Assembly (NCBI RefSeq): GCF_000746025.2
Contig: NZ_CP045798.1
Location: forward strand, 2,959,501 to 3,023,500
DNA length: 64,000 nt
Reading direction: 5' to 3'
Source of the DNA: Thermanaerosceptrum fracticalcis
GTDB taxonomy: Bacteria > Bacillota > Peptococcia > DRI-13
In this document: positions 27,822 through 35,889 of the stretch, one piece after another
Layout: every line of letters starts with the position of its first letter
Numbering within the stretch: position 1 is the stretch's first letter
Program-made: the position numbers and the translations under genes
Notes under the pieces: model-generated
Told to the model about the DNA's origin: nothing
The model's database searches: none
Seen by the model: the letters and a program-made list of their open reading frames with translations, nothing else

Positions 27822-27932
27822 ATGAACGCACCTATCCTTGCTAATATTGAGGAAGCTTTAGAAAAATTGGCGGCTTTAGAAGAAAAACGTGAAGAACTAA
27901 AGAAGACACCTTGTAGTCCATGGGGTGAATAA
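27822..27932 (+). CDS. 36-residue peptide, unknown function
   Basis: Short ORF starting MNAPILANIEEALEKL and ending KKTPCSPWGE. The middle is a strongly charged amphipathic helix with heptad-like Leu/Ala spacing; the tail holds the only Cys, the only Trp and two Pro. It has every sign of expression: promoter TTGACC-17-TATAAT 80 bases upstream, ribosome site GGAAGGGGGAG, ATG, and a 16-bp-stem terminator starting four bases after the stop. No modification enzyme or exporter sits beside it; neighbours are a decayed gene and tRNA-Thr. It could be a signalling or modified-peptide precursor, a small regulator of a larger protein, or a spore-related small protein. None of these is proven. Confidence 0.6.
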   Translation: MNAPILANIEEALEKLAALEEKREELKKTPCSPWGE

Positions 27933-27934
27933 AT

Positions 27935-27972
27935 AAAAACGCTTTCAAGGTTTTCCTTGAAAGCGTTTTTAT
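27935..27972 (+). terminator. Very strong rho-independent terminator
   Basis: A 16-bp perfect stem, AAAAACGCTTTCAAGG / CCTTGAAAGCGTTTTT, with a TTTT loop. It works on either strand, also facing tRNA-Thr. Confidence 0.9.
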
Positions 27973-28008
27973 TTATTGATTTTTTTCTTTTGCGAAAATT
28001 AATATAAC

Positions 28009-28083
28009 TGGAGCTGATGGCGGGATTTGAACCCGCGACCTATTGATTACGAATCAATTGCTCTACCGCTGAGCTACACCAGC
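28009..28083 (-). tRNA. tRNA-Thr (anticodon CGT)
   Basis: The minus strand folds as a complete cloverleaf. The acceptor arm GCTGGTG pairs with CATCAGC, D-arm GCTC/GAGC, anticodon arm ATTGA-TTCGTAA-TCAAT with CGT in the loop, and T-arm GCGGG-TTCAAAT-CCCGC. Discriminator T and an encoded CCA end the gene. It reads ACG codons. It is isolated, not in a tRNA cluster. Confidence 0.95.
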
Positions 28084-28471
28084 ACCTTAATACAACTAAA
28101 TTATATGTAGCCAAATTCAAATTGTCAATTTTATAGTGTAAAGATTAAACGAGAAAATAAATAAATCTGTTGTTTATCATTCTTATTTTAATTATTTGAT
28201 AATATTTATATAATTGTAGTAGCTATGGAAAAAGGAGATAAAAGAATGCACAAGCTGTTACTTTAAAAAGAGATATCTAACTGTAAATTCATGAATTTAA
28301 GAAAGTTATACCTTCTTAAATTAGAACAAAAAACGGGTTTTTGATTGGAATTCAATTTATGTTAAATTTATATGTAATTGTTCCCCGAGATTTAACGTTG
28401 TGAGGAAAGTAGTTTATAATAAAGAATATAAAAGATACAAAGAGAGAATTTGTTTATATGGGGGGTCAGGT
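28084..28471. other. Leader region before the chemoreceptor gene, with a six-codon ORF and a hairpin
   Basis: AT-rich 388 bases. A -10-like TATAAT lies at 28209-28214. AAAAGGAGATAAAAGA precedes a six-codon ORF (MHKLLL, 28246-28266). AATTTAAGAA / TTCTTAAATT (28294-28303 / 28313-28322) can form a hairpin. No other gene is visible. Whether the mini-ORF and hairpin act as a leader is speculative. Confidence 0.4.
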
Positions 28472-29347
28472 ATGAATCTTTTAGAGGGGTTGGAAGCTGT
28501 TACAGGACGTGAGGCTCTCCGCCATTTTGCCCGTATTGCTCAGTACATCAATGATATTACGCTGGCTGACATCAGCTTCTCTGTCATTGAGGGTGATACC
28601 TACTTGGCTTATGTTCCGGGAAGAAACATCAATTTTGGACGCAAACCGGGGGACAAGCTTAAGCCGGGGACCGCAGGCTATCAGTGCATGATGGAAAAGA
28701 GGCGAGTCATTAAAGAATTTACCCGGGAGCAATCCGTTTACGGTGTACCTTACATAGCCAATGCTTTTCCCATTAAAGATGAAACAGGAAATGTGGTTGG
28801 CTGCATTGTTACGGCAGAGGATATTACGATGCAGGCCGTTGTACGGGAAACAGCCCAGCTGTTAAGTGCGGCTTCACAGCAATTGGCGGCAGCTATCCAG
28901 ACCATGAACGGGCAAATGGAAGAAATGGCGGCCTCGGGGGAAAACTTAACTTCCATTACGAGCCAGGCCGTAGACAAAGTAAAAGACACGGACAACGTGG
29001 TGGTCTTTATTCAGGAAGTAGCCAAGCAGACCAACCTGCTGGGTCTCAATGCGGCTATTGAGGCGGCCAGAGTAGGAGAAGCAGGAAGGGGCTTCGGGGT
29101 TGTAGCGGAAGAGGTGCGCAAACTGGCTGTTAATTCTGCCGAGTCGGCTAAGCAAATTAAACAGGTTTTAAATCATGTACAGGATGCAATTTTGCAGATC
29201 AACACGAATACTACTACCCTAAAAGAAGCTATTCACGAACAGGTCACTACCATTGAGGAAATAGCGGCTTCCAGTGAGGAAATGTCCGCTATGGCTCATA
29301 AACTGGAAAAGCTGGCCCAGGATTTACTGGATGTAAGTAAAAAATAA
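28472..29347 (+). CDS. Soluble methyl-accepting-type chemoreceptor
   Basis: 291-residue receptor without membrane helices. Residues about 10-120 form a PAS-like sensor ([44 protein letters not shown]). A coiled coil follows with the highly conserved hairpin tip [20 protein letters not shown] near residues 186-205, where CheA and CheW dock. The start ATG 28472 was chosen over 28400 because GGGGGGTCAGG precedes it. Such short cytosolic receptors often sense redox state or small ligands through the PAS unit. The CheW at 5903 may be a partner. A terminator follows at 29358. Confidence 0.85.
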   Translation: MNLLEGLEAVTGREALRHFARIAQYINDITLADISFSVIEGDTYLAYVPGRNINFGRKPGDKLKPGTAGYQCMMEKRRVIKEFTREQSVYGVPYIANAFPIKDETGNVVGCIVTAEDITMQAVVRETAQLLSAASQQLAAAIQTMNGQMEEMAASGENLTSITSQAVDKVKDTDNVVVFIQEVAKQTNLLGLNAAIEAARVGEAGRGFGVVAEEVRKLAVNSAESAKQIKQVLNHVQDAILQINTNTTTLKEAIHEQVTTIEEIAASSEEMSAMAHKLEKLAQDLLDVSKK

Positions 29348-29357
29348 GGGTGTTACC

Positions 29358-29388
29358 CAGGAGGGCGTAAGAAGCCCTCCTGTTTTTA
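29358..29388 (+). terminator. Rho-independent terminator
   Basis: CAGGAGGGC / GCCCTCCTG, a 9-bp stem with a 7-base loop, then TTTTTAAT. Confidence 0.88.
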
Positions 29389-29415
29389 ATAAATTATGGA
29401 ATGTTATTTAAAGTA

Positions 29416-29466
29416 TTGACACTGCGTAATATATGGATAATAATATATATGAAAACAAACATATAA
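29416..29466 (+). promoter_or_regulatory. Promoter and candidate ArsR-type operator
   Basis: TTGACA (29416-29421) is followed after 16 bases by TAATAA, with alternative -10 registers in the AT run. The inverted repeat ATATATG-N8-CATATAA (29445-29466) overlaps the expected transcription start, a typical place for an ArsR-family autorepressor to bind. Confidence 0.6.
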
Positions 29467-29468
29467 GT

Positions 29469-29768
29469 ATGGTGATAATCGTGCACGATTACACGAAGTT
29501 TAATGGGGAAGCAGAAATACTTAAAGTCCTGGGCCATCCTATCAGGCTGTGTATAGTTACGGGTTTACTGGGTAAGGAATGTAATGTAACTACCATGCAG
29601 CAGTGCCTGAAACTCCCTCAACCCATTATATCCCAGCACTTAGCTGTTCTTAAGAAGAAGGGGATTATTGAAGGGGGGCGCAAGGGCACGGAGATATCGT
29701 ACAGGGTAGTAAATGAAAAGGCCAGGGCAGTGGCGGAGTTACTATGGAATTTAAGAGGTGAGAGGTAG
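29469..29768 (+). CDS. ArsR-family winged-helix repressor
   Basis: About 99 residues. The winged-helix pattern of ArsR is plain: LKVLGHPIRLCIVTGLL, then CLKLPQPIISQHLAVLKKKGII as the recognition region, then GRKGTEISYRV as the wing. Cysteines at LCIV, KECNV and QQCLK could sense persulfide or metal, as in the CstR/SqrR-type sulfur sensors, though the pairing is not diagnostic. The frame can be extended to 29433, but that codon lies inside the promoter. ATG 29469 or GTG 29481 are the likely starts. It overlaps the reductase gene by one base, so it probably regulates that operon. Confidence 0.85.
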   Translation: MVIIVHDYTKFNGEAEILKVLGHPIRLCIVTGLLGKECNVTTMQQCLKLPQPIISQHLAVLKKKGIIEGGRKGTEISYRVVNEKARAVAELLWNLRGER

Positions 29769-31432
29769 TGGGCAAAAGGTTAGTAGTAATTGGCGGTGTA
29801 GCTGCCGGCACTAAAGCGGCTAGTAAAGCCAAACGGGAAAATATGGACCTGGAAGTGATAGTGCTCACAAGGGACAAAGATATTTCTTATGCAGGCTGTG
29901 GTCTCCCTTATTACATAGGGGGCTTAATTAAAGAGAGAAAAGAATTGGTTGTAAGAGGGCCGGAAGAATTTGAGATAGAACAAGGGATTCATGTTTTGAC
30001 CAGACGTGAGGTTACCAGGATCATCCCGGATAAAAAGAGCCTGCTCTTTACGGAACTGGATACGGGTGCTATTCATGAAATTGGCTATGATTATTTAATA
30101 ATTGCTACGGGGGCTTCTCCTGTTTTACCACGCTTGCCAGGTATTGATTTACAGAATATTTTTACCCTTAGGACAGTACAAAACGCCGAAGATATTCGTT
30201 GTCTGGTTGAAGAGGGACAGGTCGGTAAAGCAGTGGTAGTGGGAGCGGGTTTTATCGGCCTGGAGACAGCAGAAAATCTGGTTTTGCGCGGCTTGGAAGT
30301 AACCGTGGTAGAGATGGCGCCGGCAATTTTGCCGGGTTACGATGAGGAAATGGCTAAGTATGTAGAAAATTACCTGGTGGAGAAAGGCATCAACATCAAA
30401 ACCGCTGTCAAAGTATGTGGATTCCGGGGGGATCCGGAAGGAAGAGTAAAAGAGGTCTTATTAGAAAACGAGTCCCTGGAAGCTGACTTAGTTATCTGGG
30501 CAGGAGGAGTTCGGCCCAATGTACAACTGGCAAAAGATGCCGGGATTAGTTTAGGGCCTACAGGCTGTATCGCTGTCAACGAATACCAGGAAACTAACCT
30601 GCCTGACATTTATGCCGTGGGTGACTGTGCAGAAAACTATAATCTCTTAACCCAGGAACCTGTCTGGTATCCCATGGGTTCTACGGCCAATAAAACCGGG
30701 AGGATTGCCGGCTTAAACTTGGGTAGAGAAGATAAAGCTGACTTTTTGCCGGGAGTTCTGGGGACGAGTATCATCAAGCTTTTTGAATTGCAGGCCGCCC
30801 GTACCGGATTGACGGAAGAGCAGGCCAGAAACCAAGGATATGATGTAGAAACAGTAATAGTTCCTGCTAATGATAAAGCTCACTATTATCCCGGTTACAG
30901 GCAAATTATTACGAAGCTCATTGCCGATAAAAAAACAAAGAGAATTCTGGGAGCCCAGGTTGTAGGGGAAGGGGTGGTGGATAAACCTATTGATATTATT
31001 GTAGCCATGATTTCCTGTCAGGCTACTGTGGAACAGCTAGCCCGTCTCGACTTAGCCTATGCTCCGCCCTTTTCCATGGCGATGAGTTCCACTATTATGG
31101 CTGCCAATGTGATGATGAATAAGTTTACAGGGAAGTTTGCGAGTCTAAATCCCCGGGAACTTGTTAAAGCTATGGTTAATCATGAAGTTCTGGTCTTAGA
31201 TGTGCGGACTGAGGCGGAGTACTTTATAAAAGCTATTCCTGGATCCCTTAACATTCCCTTCAACCAGTTAATTGCACGATACAGTGAGCTTCCACAGGAT
31301 AAAAAGATAGTGGTTGTATGCAAAGTTGGTAAACGGGCTTATCTAACCTTGTCTACTCTAAGAAAACTTGGCTTTAATGACTTGGCCATCCTTGACGGTG
31401 GTATTGAATCTTATCCCTACACTTTAGAATAA
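29768..31432 (+). CDS. CoA-disulfide / persulfide reductase with C-terminal rhodanese domain
   Basis: 554-residue flavoprotein. The N-terminal FAD site VVIGGVAAGTKAASKAKR is followed by the single redox cysteine in ISYAGCGLPYYIGG (Cys44). The NAD(P)H site is AVVVGAGFIGLETAENL near residue 156, and the second FAD block is IYAVGDCAE near 282. From about residue 460 a rhodanese domain follows, with active-site loop CKVGKRA (Cys518). This fusion defines the NADH:persulfide/CoA-disulfide reductase subgroup that reduces CoA-polysulfides. GTG start after GAGAGGTA, overlapping arsR by one base. TusA and DsrE follow. Confidence 0.88.
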   Translation: MGKRLVVIGGVAAGTKAASKAKRENMDLEVIVLTRDKDISYAGCGLPYYIGGLIKERKELVVRGPEEFEIEQGIHVLTRREVTRIIPDKKSLLFTELDTGAIHEIGYDYLIIATGASPVLPRLPGIDLQNIFTLRTVQNAEDIRCLVEEGQVGKAVVVGAGFIGLETAENLVLRGLEVTVVEMAPAILPGYDEEMAKYVENYLVEKGINIKTAVKVCGFRGDPEGRVKEVLLENESLEADLVIWAGGVRPNVQLAKDAGISLGPTGCIAVNEYQETNLPDIYAVGDCAENYNLLTQEPVWYPMGSTANKTGRIAGLNLGREDKADFLPGVLGTSIIKLFELQAARTGLTEEQARNQGYDVETVIVPANDKAHYYPGYRQIITKLIADKKTKRILGAQVVGEGVVDKPIDIIVAMISCQATVEQLARLDLAYAPPFSMAMSSTIMAANVMMNKFTGKFASLNPRELVKAMVNHEVLVLDVRTEAEYFIKAIPGSLNIPFNQLIARYSELPQDKKIVVVCKVGKRAYLTLSTLRKLGFNDLAILDGGIESYPYTLE

Positions 31433-31450
31433 ATTAGAGGAGGAATTGAA

Positions 31451-31675
31451 ATGGCCGAATTTACTATCGATGCTCGCGGTTTACAATGTCCCGGCCCCAT
31501 TGTCCAATTGTTTAATCAAGCCAAACAATGTGCTGCGGGGGATATTATCAGGATTGAGGTAACGGACCAGGGCTTCAAGAAAGATGTCCAGGCCTGGTGC
31601 AAGAAGACAGGTAACGAACTGGTAGAAATCAAAGAAGAGGGCGGCGTAATTTACGTTGCTATTAAAAAGAATTAG
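31451..31675 (+). CDS. TusA/SirA-type sulfur carrier protein
   Basis: 74-residue sulfurtransferase. The conserved CPxP motif is LQCPGPIVQL with Cys13 as the persulfide-carrying residue, and the beta-alpha-beta-alpha-beta-beta pattern fits. It probably receives sulfane sulfur from the rhodanese domain of the preceding protein and hands it on, perhaps to the DsrE-like protein. AGGAGGAATTGAA precedes ATG 31451; gap to the reductase is 18 bases. Confidence 0.9.
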   Translation: MAEFTIDARGLQCPGPIVQLFNQAKQCAAGDIIRIEVTDQGFKKDVQAWCKKTGNELVEIKEEGGVIYVAIKKN

Positions 31676-31687
31676 GAGGTAAAGCAC

Positions 31688-32167
31688 TTGGCTGACAGCA
31701 GTAAGAAAACTATCATCATGTTTAGTGGTGACCTGGATAAAGCCATGGCCGGTTTTATCATTGCCAATGGCGCTGCCGCGATGGGTGACGACGTAACCAT
31801 GTTCTTTACCTTTTGGGGTATTAATATTCTGCGTAAATCTGAGTATGTCCCTGTCAAAAAGGGCTTTCTGGAAAAAATGTTTGGTTGGATGATGCCTAGG
31901 GGAGCTGATAAGCTGGGCTTGTCCAAAATGAATTTCGGTGGCATGGGATCGGTAATGATGAAAAAGATTATGAAGGATAAGCAGGTTAGTTCTTTGCCGG
32001 AGCTTATTTCTACAGCTCAGTCTCTCGGGGTAAAACTAGTGGTTTGTACCATGTCTATGGATGTGATGGGCATCAAGGAAGAGGAGCTAATCCCCGGTTT
32101 AGAATTTGCCGGAGTAGCCACCTATCTCGGGGAGGCGGACCAGGCCGGGGTCAATTTGTTTATTTAG
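31688..32167 (+). CDS. DsrE/DsrF-like sulfur-trafficking protein
   Basis: 159-residue protein. It has the DsrE-like Rossmannoid fold: TIIMFSGDLDKAMAGFIIAN, then GDDVTMFFTFWGINIL, and a conserved cysteine in LVVCTMSMDVMG near residue 120. The middle (MPRGADKLGLSKMNFGGMG) matches the large DsrE-like subgroup often coded with TusA and rhodanese. The start is a TTG at 31688 with AGGAGGTAAAGCAC directly upstream. It ends the operon and is followed by a strong bidirectional hairpin. A persulfide-relay role is inferred from context. Confidence 0.85.
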   Translation: MADSSKKTIIMFSGDLDKAMAGFIIANGAAAMGDDVTMFFTFWGINILRKSEYVPVKKGFLEKMFGWMMPRGADKLGLSKMNFGGMGSVMMKKIMKDKQVSSLPELISTAQSLGVKLVVCTMSMDVMGIKEEELIPGLEFAGVATYLGEADQAGVNLFI

Positions 32168-32192
32168 GATAGAAAATATAATGGCGAATAAA

Positions 32193-32230
32193 CAAGCGTG
32201 TAATCCTTTTATGATTACACGCTTGTCTAT
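32193..32230 (+). terminator. Rho-independent terminator
   Basis: CAAGCGTGTAATC / GATTACACGCTTG, a 13-bp perfect stem with a CTTTTAT loop. Confidence 0.8.
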
Positions 32231-32304
32231 CTTTGCTCATTCTGAAATGAAAGTTATAGGGAAACCATCTGGCTTATTTTTCGTTTTATGATTAAAGTGG
32301 CTAT

Positions 32305-33372
32305 TTATAATTCTGTATCCAGGAGTCTGACGGATTCTTTAGCGGCCCAGCGCAGCTTGTAGGTAATGAGGGCTACTTCAATGAGGGCATGGAGGTAATA
32401 GCTTCCTGAAGGGAAACGGTCATGCCAGCAGTTAAGAATGAGGTCCAGTTTGCTCCACACCCTGGGTTCCTCCACAGGAGGAATATTTTCACCCTGTAAT
32501 TTTTTGCTCAGTTCTTTGTTATAGAAGATAAAGATATCCAGGACATGCCGCAGCAGTTCTAATATTTCCTGAAACTCAGGGCTGATGGGCAGGTCGCCTG
32601 CTTCTTTGCGCCGTTCTTTTCTTTCCTGGGCCAAAAAAAGGATGTCACGGGTCCTTTGCCAGAGCCCTTTGTTGTAGGCAATATATTCACTGTAAAATTT
32701 AGCTTCCTTTTCTTTAGTCGTGGAAGCATTATCTGCCTCCAGGCCTAAGTTGTTGCGATAGAGATTATAGAGTTTTTGCGCATCGTTGAATAGAGCCTCA
32801 GTTTTAGCCTGGTGCTCCCCCCATTCTTCAGGCGTCAGGGTGGTTAAATTAAGGTAGCCATTGACCGCCTGGACAAAAAAATCACTGGTTTGCCCGTTAA
32901 GTTCCAGCAATTTTTGAATGAGAGATTCCCGATAACGTGGGGGGGCGATGGTAGCATTGACAAACATGGCTACACCCAAGCCGATAAAAATGGCCAGGGA
33001 ACGAATGAGGGCATGGTCCAGAAATTCTGCCGTAGGTGAACCCAGGATAAAGATAGCTGCCACCACACCTGTGGAGATGGCGCTTCGCCATTTCAGACGA
33101 TTACAAACCATGATGATAAGTATAGTAGCCACACCCATGCTAAAAGGGTTGGGGCCAATGGAAAGACCCAGCAAGATAGCGATACCTATGGAGATGAAGT
33201 GGACAAAAACCTGTTCCCGGGCATTAAGAAGGCTTTGACCTACGGAAGGCTGCAGATTCACCACGGTAGCAGCGCCGGCAAAGATGGCCGGTTGAATATT
33301 GAGCATATTACAGATGAACATACTTAAGGTAACGGCTATTCCTGTTTTAAGAACTCTGGCTCCAATGATCAT
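32305..33372 (-). CDS. Aromatic acid exporter family (ArAE/FUSC-like) membrane protein
   Basis: 355-residue protein. The first 150 residues hold about six hydrophobic helices (IGARVLKTGIAVTLSMFICNML, FVHFISIGIAILLGLSIG, LAIFIGLGVAMFVNATIAPP). A soluble helical half rich in Glu and Lys makes up the rest. This is the layout of ArAE_1-type proteins of Firmicutes, thought to export aromatic or other organic acids. It stands alone between two convergent or divergent units. Substrate unknown. The ATG at 33372 has AGAGGTTGACCCT upstream. Confidence 0.8.
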   Translation of the reverse strand: MIIGARVLKTGIAVTLSMFICNMLNIQPAIFAGAATVVNLQPSVGQSLLNAREQVFVHFISIGIAILLGLSIGPNPFSMGVATILIIMVCNRLKWRSAISTGVVAAIFILGSPTAEFLDHALIRSLAIFIGLGVAMFVNATIAPPRYRESLIQKLLELNGQTSDFFVQAVNGYLNLTTLTPEEWGEHQAKTEALFNDAQKLYNLYRNNLGLEADNASTTKEKEAKFYSEYIAYNKGLWQRTRDILFLAQERKERRKEAGDLPISPEFQEILELLRHVLDIFIFYNKELSKKLQGENIPPVEEPRVWSKLDLILNCWHDRFPSGSYYLHALIEVALITYKLRWAAKESVRLLDTEL

Positions 33373-33563
33373 AGGGTCAACCTCTATTTACAGATTTCAC
33401 TATTATCATAAATAATAATTGCTATATTGCAAAGTACATTGCGTAAAAGTTACGTTAATATTCGGGAGGTGATATACTAAACTTAAGGGATTACGTCCCC
33501 TAATACCTCTGTACAGGAAATATATAACTTTCCTGTATAATAACAAAAAATGGAGGAATCATT

Positions 33564-34145
33564 TTGTCCGGTATCAGCCAACAATTAAAGCAAAGTCTCG
33601 CCATGGAAGAAGAGGCTATGCGGCTGGGGTGCAGCCGTTCTTCACTATTATGGGCCCAAGATGTGGTTTTTGATCCGCGTGTGAACCTCAAGTGCTCGCA
33701 AAATACCTGTACCCATTACGGTAAAAATTTTATGTGCCCGCCTTTTGTCCCTAACTACCGGGATTTCCGCGAAAGTGTTCAGCCTTATAGAATTGCCCTC
33801 CTTCTCCAGAAGGAACGGGAATTGTCATCCGGTTTATCACCAAAGGAGATAGACGGGGAATTTAAAGAAGTATCTCTTTTTATTCATGAGGTGCTATTAA
33901 AGTTAGAAAGGCAGGCTTTTAGCTTGGGTTTTCCTTTTGCATTAGGTTTAGGTGGGGGTAACTGCAAATTATGCCCTACCTGTGGGGCTAAACTGGGGCA
34001 GGAGATGTGCCATAAGCCCGGAGAAGCCAGAATGTCTATGGAGGCAGTAGGGATAGATGTCATCAGTACCGCCAGGAAAGTAAATTTCCCCGTAGTTTTT
34101 GAAAACAACCTGGTAAGCGCTACCGGTATTTTATTTATTACATAA
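33564..34145 (+). CDS. DUF2284 metal-binding protein
   Basis: 193-residue cysteine-rich protein: LKCSQNTCTHYGKNFMCPPF near residues 43-60 and LGGGNCKLCPTCGAKLGQEM near 131-150. The pattern CxxxxC...CPPF and CxLCxxCG is the hallmark of DUF2284, a presumed metal or iron-sulfur binding family common in strict anaerobes. Translation probably starts at TTG 33564 behind TGGAGGAATCATT; ATG 33603 is the alternative. It has no operon partner. Function unknown. Confidence 0.85.
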   Translation: MSGISQQLKQSLAMEEEAMRLGCSRSSLLWAQDVVFDPRVNLKCSQNTCTHYGKNFMCPPFVPNYRDFRESVQPYRIALLLQKERELSSGLSPKEIDGEFKEVSLFIHEVLLKLERQAFSLGFPFALGLGGGNCKLCPTCGAKLGQEMCHKPGEARMSMEAVGIDVISTARKVNFPVVFENNLVSATGILFIT

Positions 34146-34236
34146 AATGTTGTGATTTTTAAGCTGCAGCTAACTTTGGCTTAACAAGGTGATTGTATCA
34201 TTAAGTTGAAGAATGGATTGACAGGAGGCGCCTGTT

Positions 34237-34761
34237 ATGCAGTATCTCATGCGTGTAGTCGGTTCCAGTGATTGTGTCCTCTTTTATTATGTGAACAATA
34301 AAGTGAAATGCAGCATTTTAGATAAACTCATGCCCTTCATAACCAGCCTGGGCGGAGCCACTTTTACGGTATTAAGCTGCCTTATCCTGATGCTGTGGGG
34401 AGAAAATGAATTGAGGTTGGCGGCCAGCAGGGCAGCCATCGCTTTGGCCACCAGTTTCAGTATCGGCTACTTCTTAAAGAAAATTTTTTCCCGCCCCCGG
34501 CCTTATCAGGTCCTGCCTGGTGCCCATACAGGAGCGAAAGTTTTTAAAGATTATGCCTTCCCTTCGGGCCATACCACAGCCGGCTTTTCTTTGGCAGTCA
34601 GCTATGCCTTGGTCTATCCTTCCTTAACTGTACCTCTGGTTCTCTCTGCAGTGCTGGTTGGTATATCCCGTATCTACTTAGGCCAGCACTATCCCACGGA
34701 TGTCTTGGCGGGAGGCCTCCTGGGAACGCTTACCGCCGTCATTACCAATATTGTCTTATAA
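34237..34761 (+). CDS. PAP2-family membrane phosphatase
   Basis: 174-residue membrane protein with about five helices. All three phosphatase motifs are present: KKIFSRPRP, PSGHTTA and SRIYLGQHYPTDVLAG. The family dephosphorylates lipid phosphates such as undecaprenyl pyrophosphate, and members of this size fit recycling of the cell-wall lipid carrier (BcrC-like), acting outside the membrane. ACAGGAGGCGCCTGTT precedes ATG 34237. A terminator and a polysaccharide deacetylase gene follow on the same strand, consistent with wall metabolism. Confidence 0.85.
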   Translation: MQYLMRVVGSSDCVLFYYVNNKVKCSILDKLMPFITSLGGATFTVLSCLILMLWGENELRLAASRAAIALATSFSIGYFLKKIFSRPRPYQVLPGAHTGAKVFKDYAFPSGHTTAGFSLAVSYALVYPSLTVPLVLSAVLVGISRIYLGQHYPTDVLAGGLLGTLTAVITNIVL

Positions 34762-34774
34762 TTAGAAATGTTGA

Positions 34775-34811
34775 ATCGCTGCCGGATTGGTACCGGCGGC
34801 GTTTTTTTCTC
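34775..34811 (+). terminator. Rho-independent terminator
   Basis: CGCTGCCGG pairs with CCGGCGGCG (one G-T pair) around ATTGGTA, then TTTTTTT. Confidence 0.8.
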
Positions 34812-34863
34812 TGGCATATCCTGCCCCCTTTTCCCGTATGTATGAAGAGGGGGTGGGGGGTAC

Positions 34864-35811
34864 ATGGCAGAAAAGGTTCGGATTATCATCCTGATGATCT
34901 GTCTTTTGCTTTTGGATACAGGCGTTGTTCTAACCAGATGGGTTTTGTATGACGAAAGAGAGGAGTATGCTTCTTTTTTACGGGAATACGGGGAAGAAAT
35001 AGAGTGGCTCCGGGTGGAGAATCAGCGGGATTTACCCCCGATATTCACTACTCCTCAAGGGAAAAAATTGCGTAAGCTTAATGTCTCTGAAGTTCGACCC
35101 CAGGGTAAAGAGGCACTAAAAAAGTTAAGCTGGTGGTACCGCGGCAATATGGAACATGGACCCGTGTGGGTAGATAGAAGCCTCAGAGATCTTTTATCGG
35201 CTTATGGTGGTATTTACGAGGGAAATATTCATGCCAAAAGTATTTATCTTACTTTCGATGAAGGGTATGAAAATGGCTTCACCGGCCAACTCCTCGATGT
35301 TTTACGAGAGAATCAGGTGAAGGCCGCCTTCTTTATCACAGGCCATTATTTACTAAAAAATCCCGACCTGGTTAAGCGTATGGTCCGGGAGGGGCACATT
35401 GTAGGTAATCATACTGTCAATCATCCTGCCATGTGGTCATTAACTGAAAAAGACCTCTGCCGGGAGATTGAAGAACTGGCCCGGGAATTTAAAAAACTTA
35501 CGGGACAGGAAATGGCACCTTTTTTGCGTCCGCCCATGGGGGAGTTCAGTCCTACAAGTTTGTGGTTAACGGCTAAGCTTGGCTATTATACGGTCTTCTG
35601 GTCTTTTGCTTATCATGATTGGGATGTGAAAGTGCAGCGCGGGCCAGATTATGCGTATCAGCAGGTAATGAAAAACTATCATCCCGGTGCAGTACTCCTT
35701 CTTCATGCCGTATCCCGCGATAATGTGCTAGCCTTGGATAAGATTATCCGGGACTTAAGAAAAGAGGGTTATGAATTTCGGACATTATATGAGATAGTAG
35801 AAGCTGAATAA
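34864..35811 (+). CDS. PdaA-like polysaccharide deacetylase
   Basis: 315-residue protein. It starts with an uncleaved-looking signal anchor (VRIIILMICLLLLDTGVVL). The catalytic NodB domain spans about 125-310: SIYLTFDEGYENGFT replaces the usual TFDDG, as in PdaA, the delta-lactam-forming deacetylase of spore cortex. Metal histidines lie in VGNHTVNHPAMWSL. RPPMGEFSPTSLWL and LLLHAVSRDNV complete the site. In spore formers, PdaA removes acetyl groups from N-acetylmuramic acid so that muramic lactam can form. GGGGGTGGGGGGTAC precedes ATG 34864. Confidence 0.85.
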   Translation: MAEKVRIIILMICLLLLDTGVVLTRWVLYDEREEYASFLREYGEEIEWLRVENQRDLPPIFTTPQGKKLRKLNVSEVRPQGKEALKKLSWWYRGNMEHGPVWVDRSLRDLLSAYGGIYEGNIHAKSIYLTFDEGYENGFTGQLLDVLRENQVKAAFFITGHYLLKNPDLVKRMVREGHIVGNHTVNHPAMWSLTEKDLCREIEELAREFKKLTGQEMAPFLRPPMGEFSPTSLWLTAKLGYYTVFWSFAYHDWDVKVQRGPDYAYQQVMKNYHPGAVLLLHAVSRDNVLALDKIIRDLRKEGYEFRTLYEIVEAE

Positions 35812-35889
35812 CCAGCTAGCAAAATGAGGGTAGACATAGCCATAAGTGAACCAGTTTTGTTATACTACTGATGAGGAGGGATATCCGGC

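Noticed and set aside
28400-28471. 24-codon extension of the chemoreceptor
   Set aside because: No ribosome site before 28400, while GGGGGGTCAGG directly precedes ATG 28472, where the sensor domain starts.
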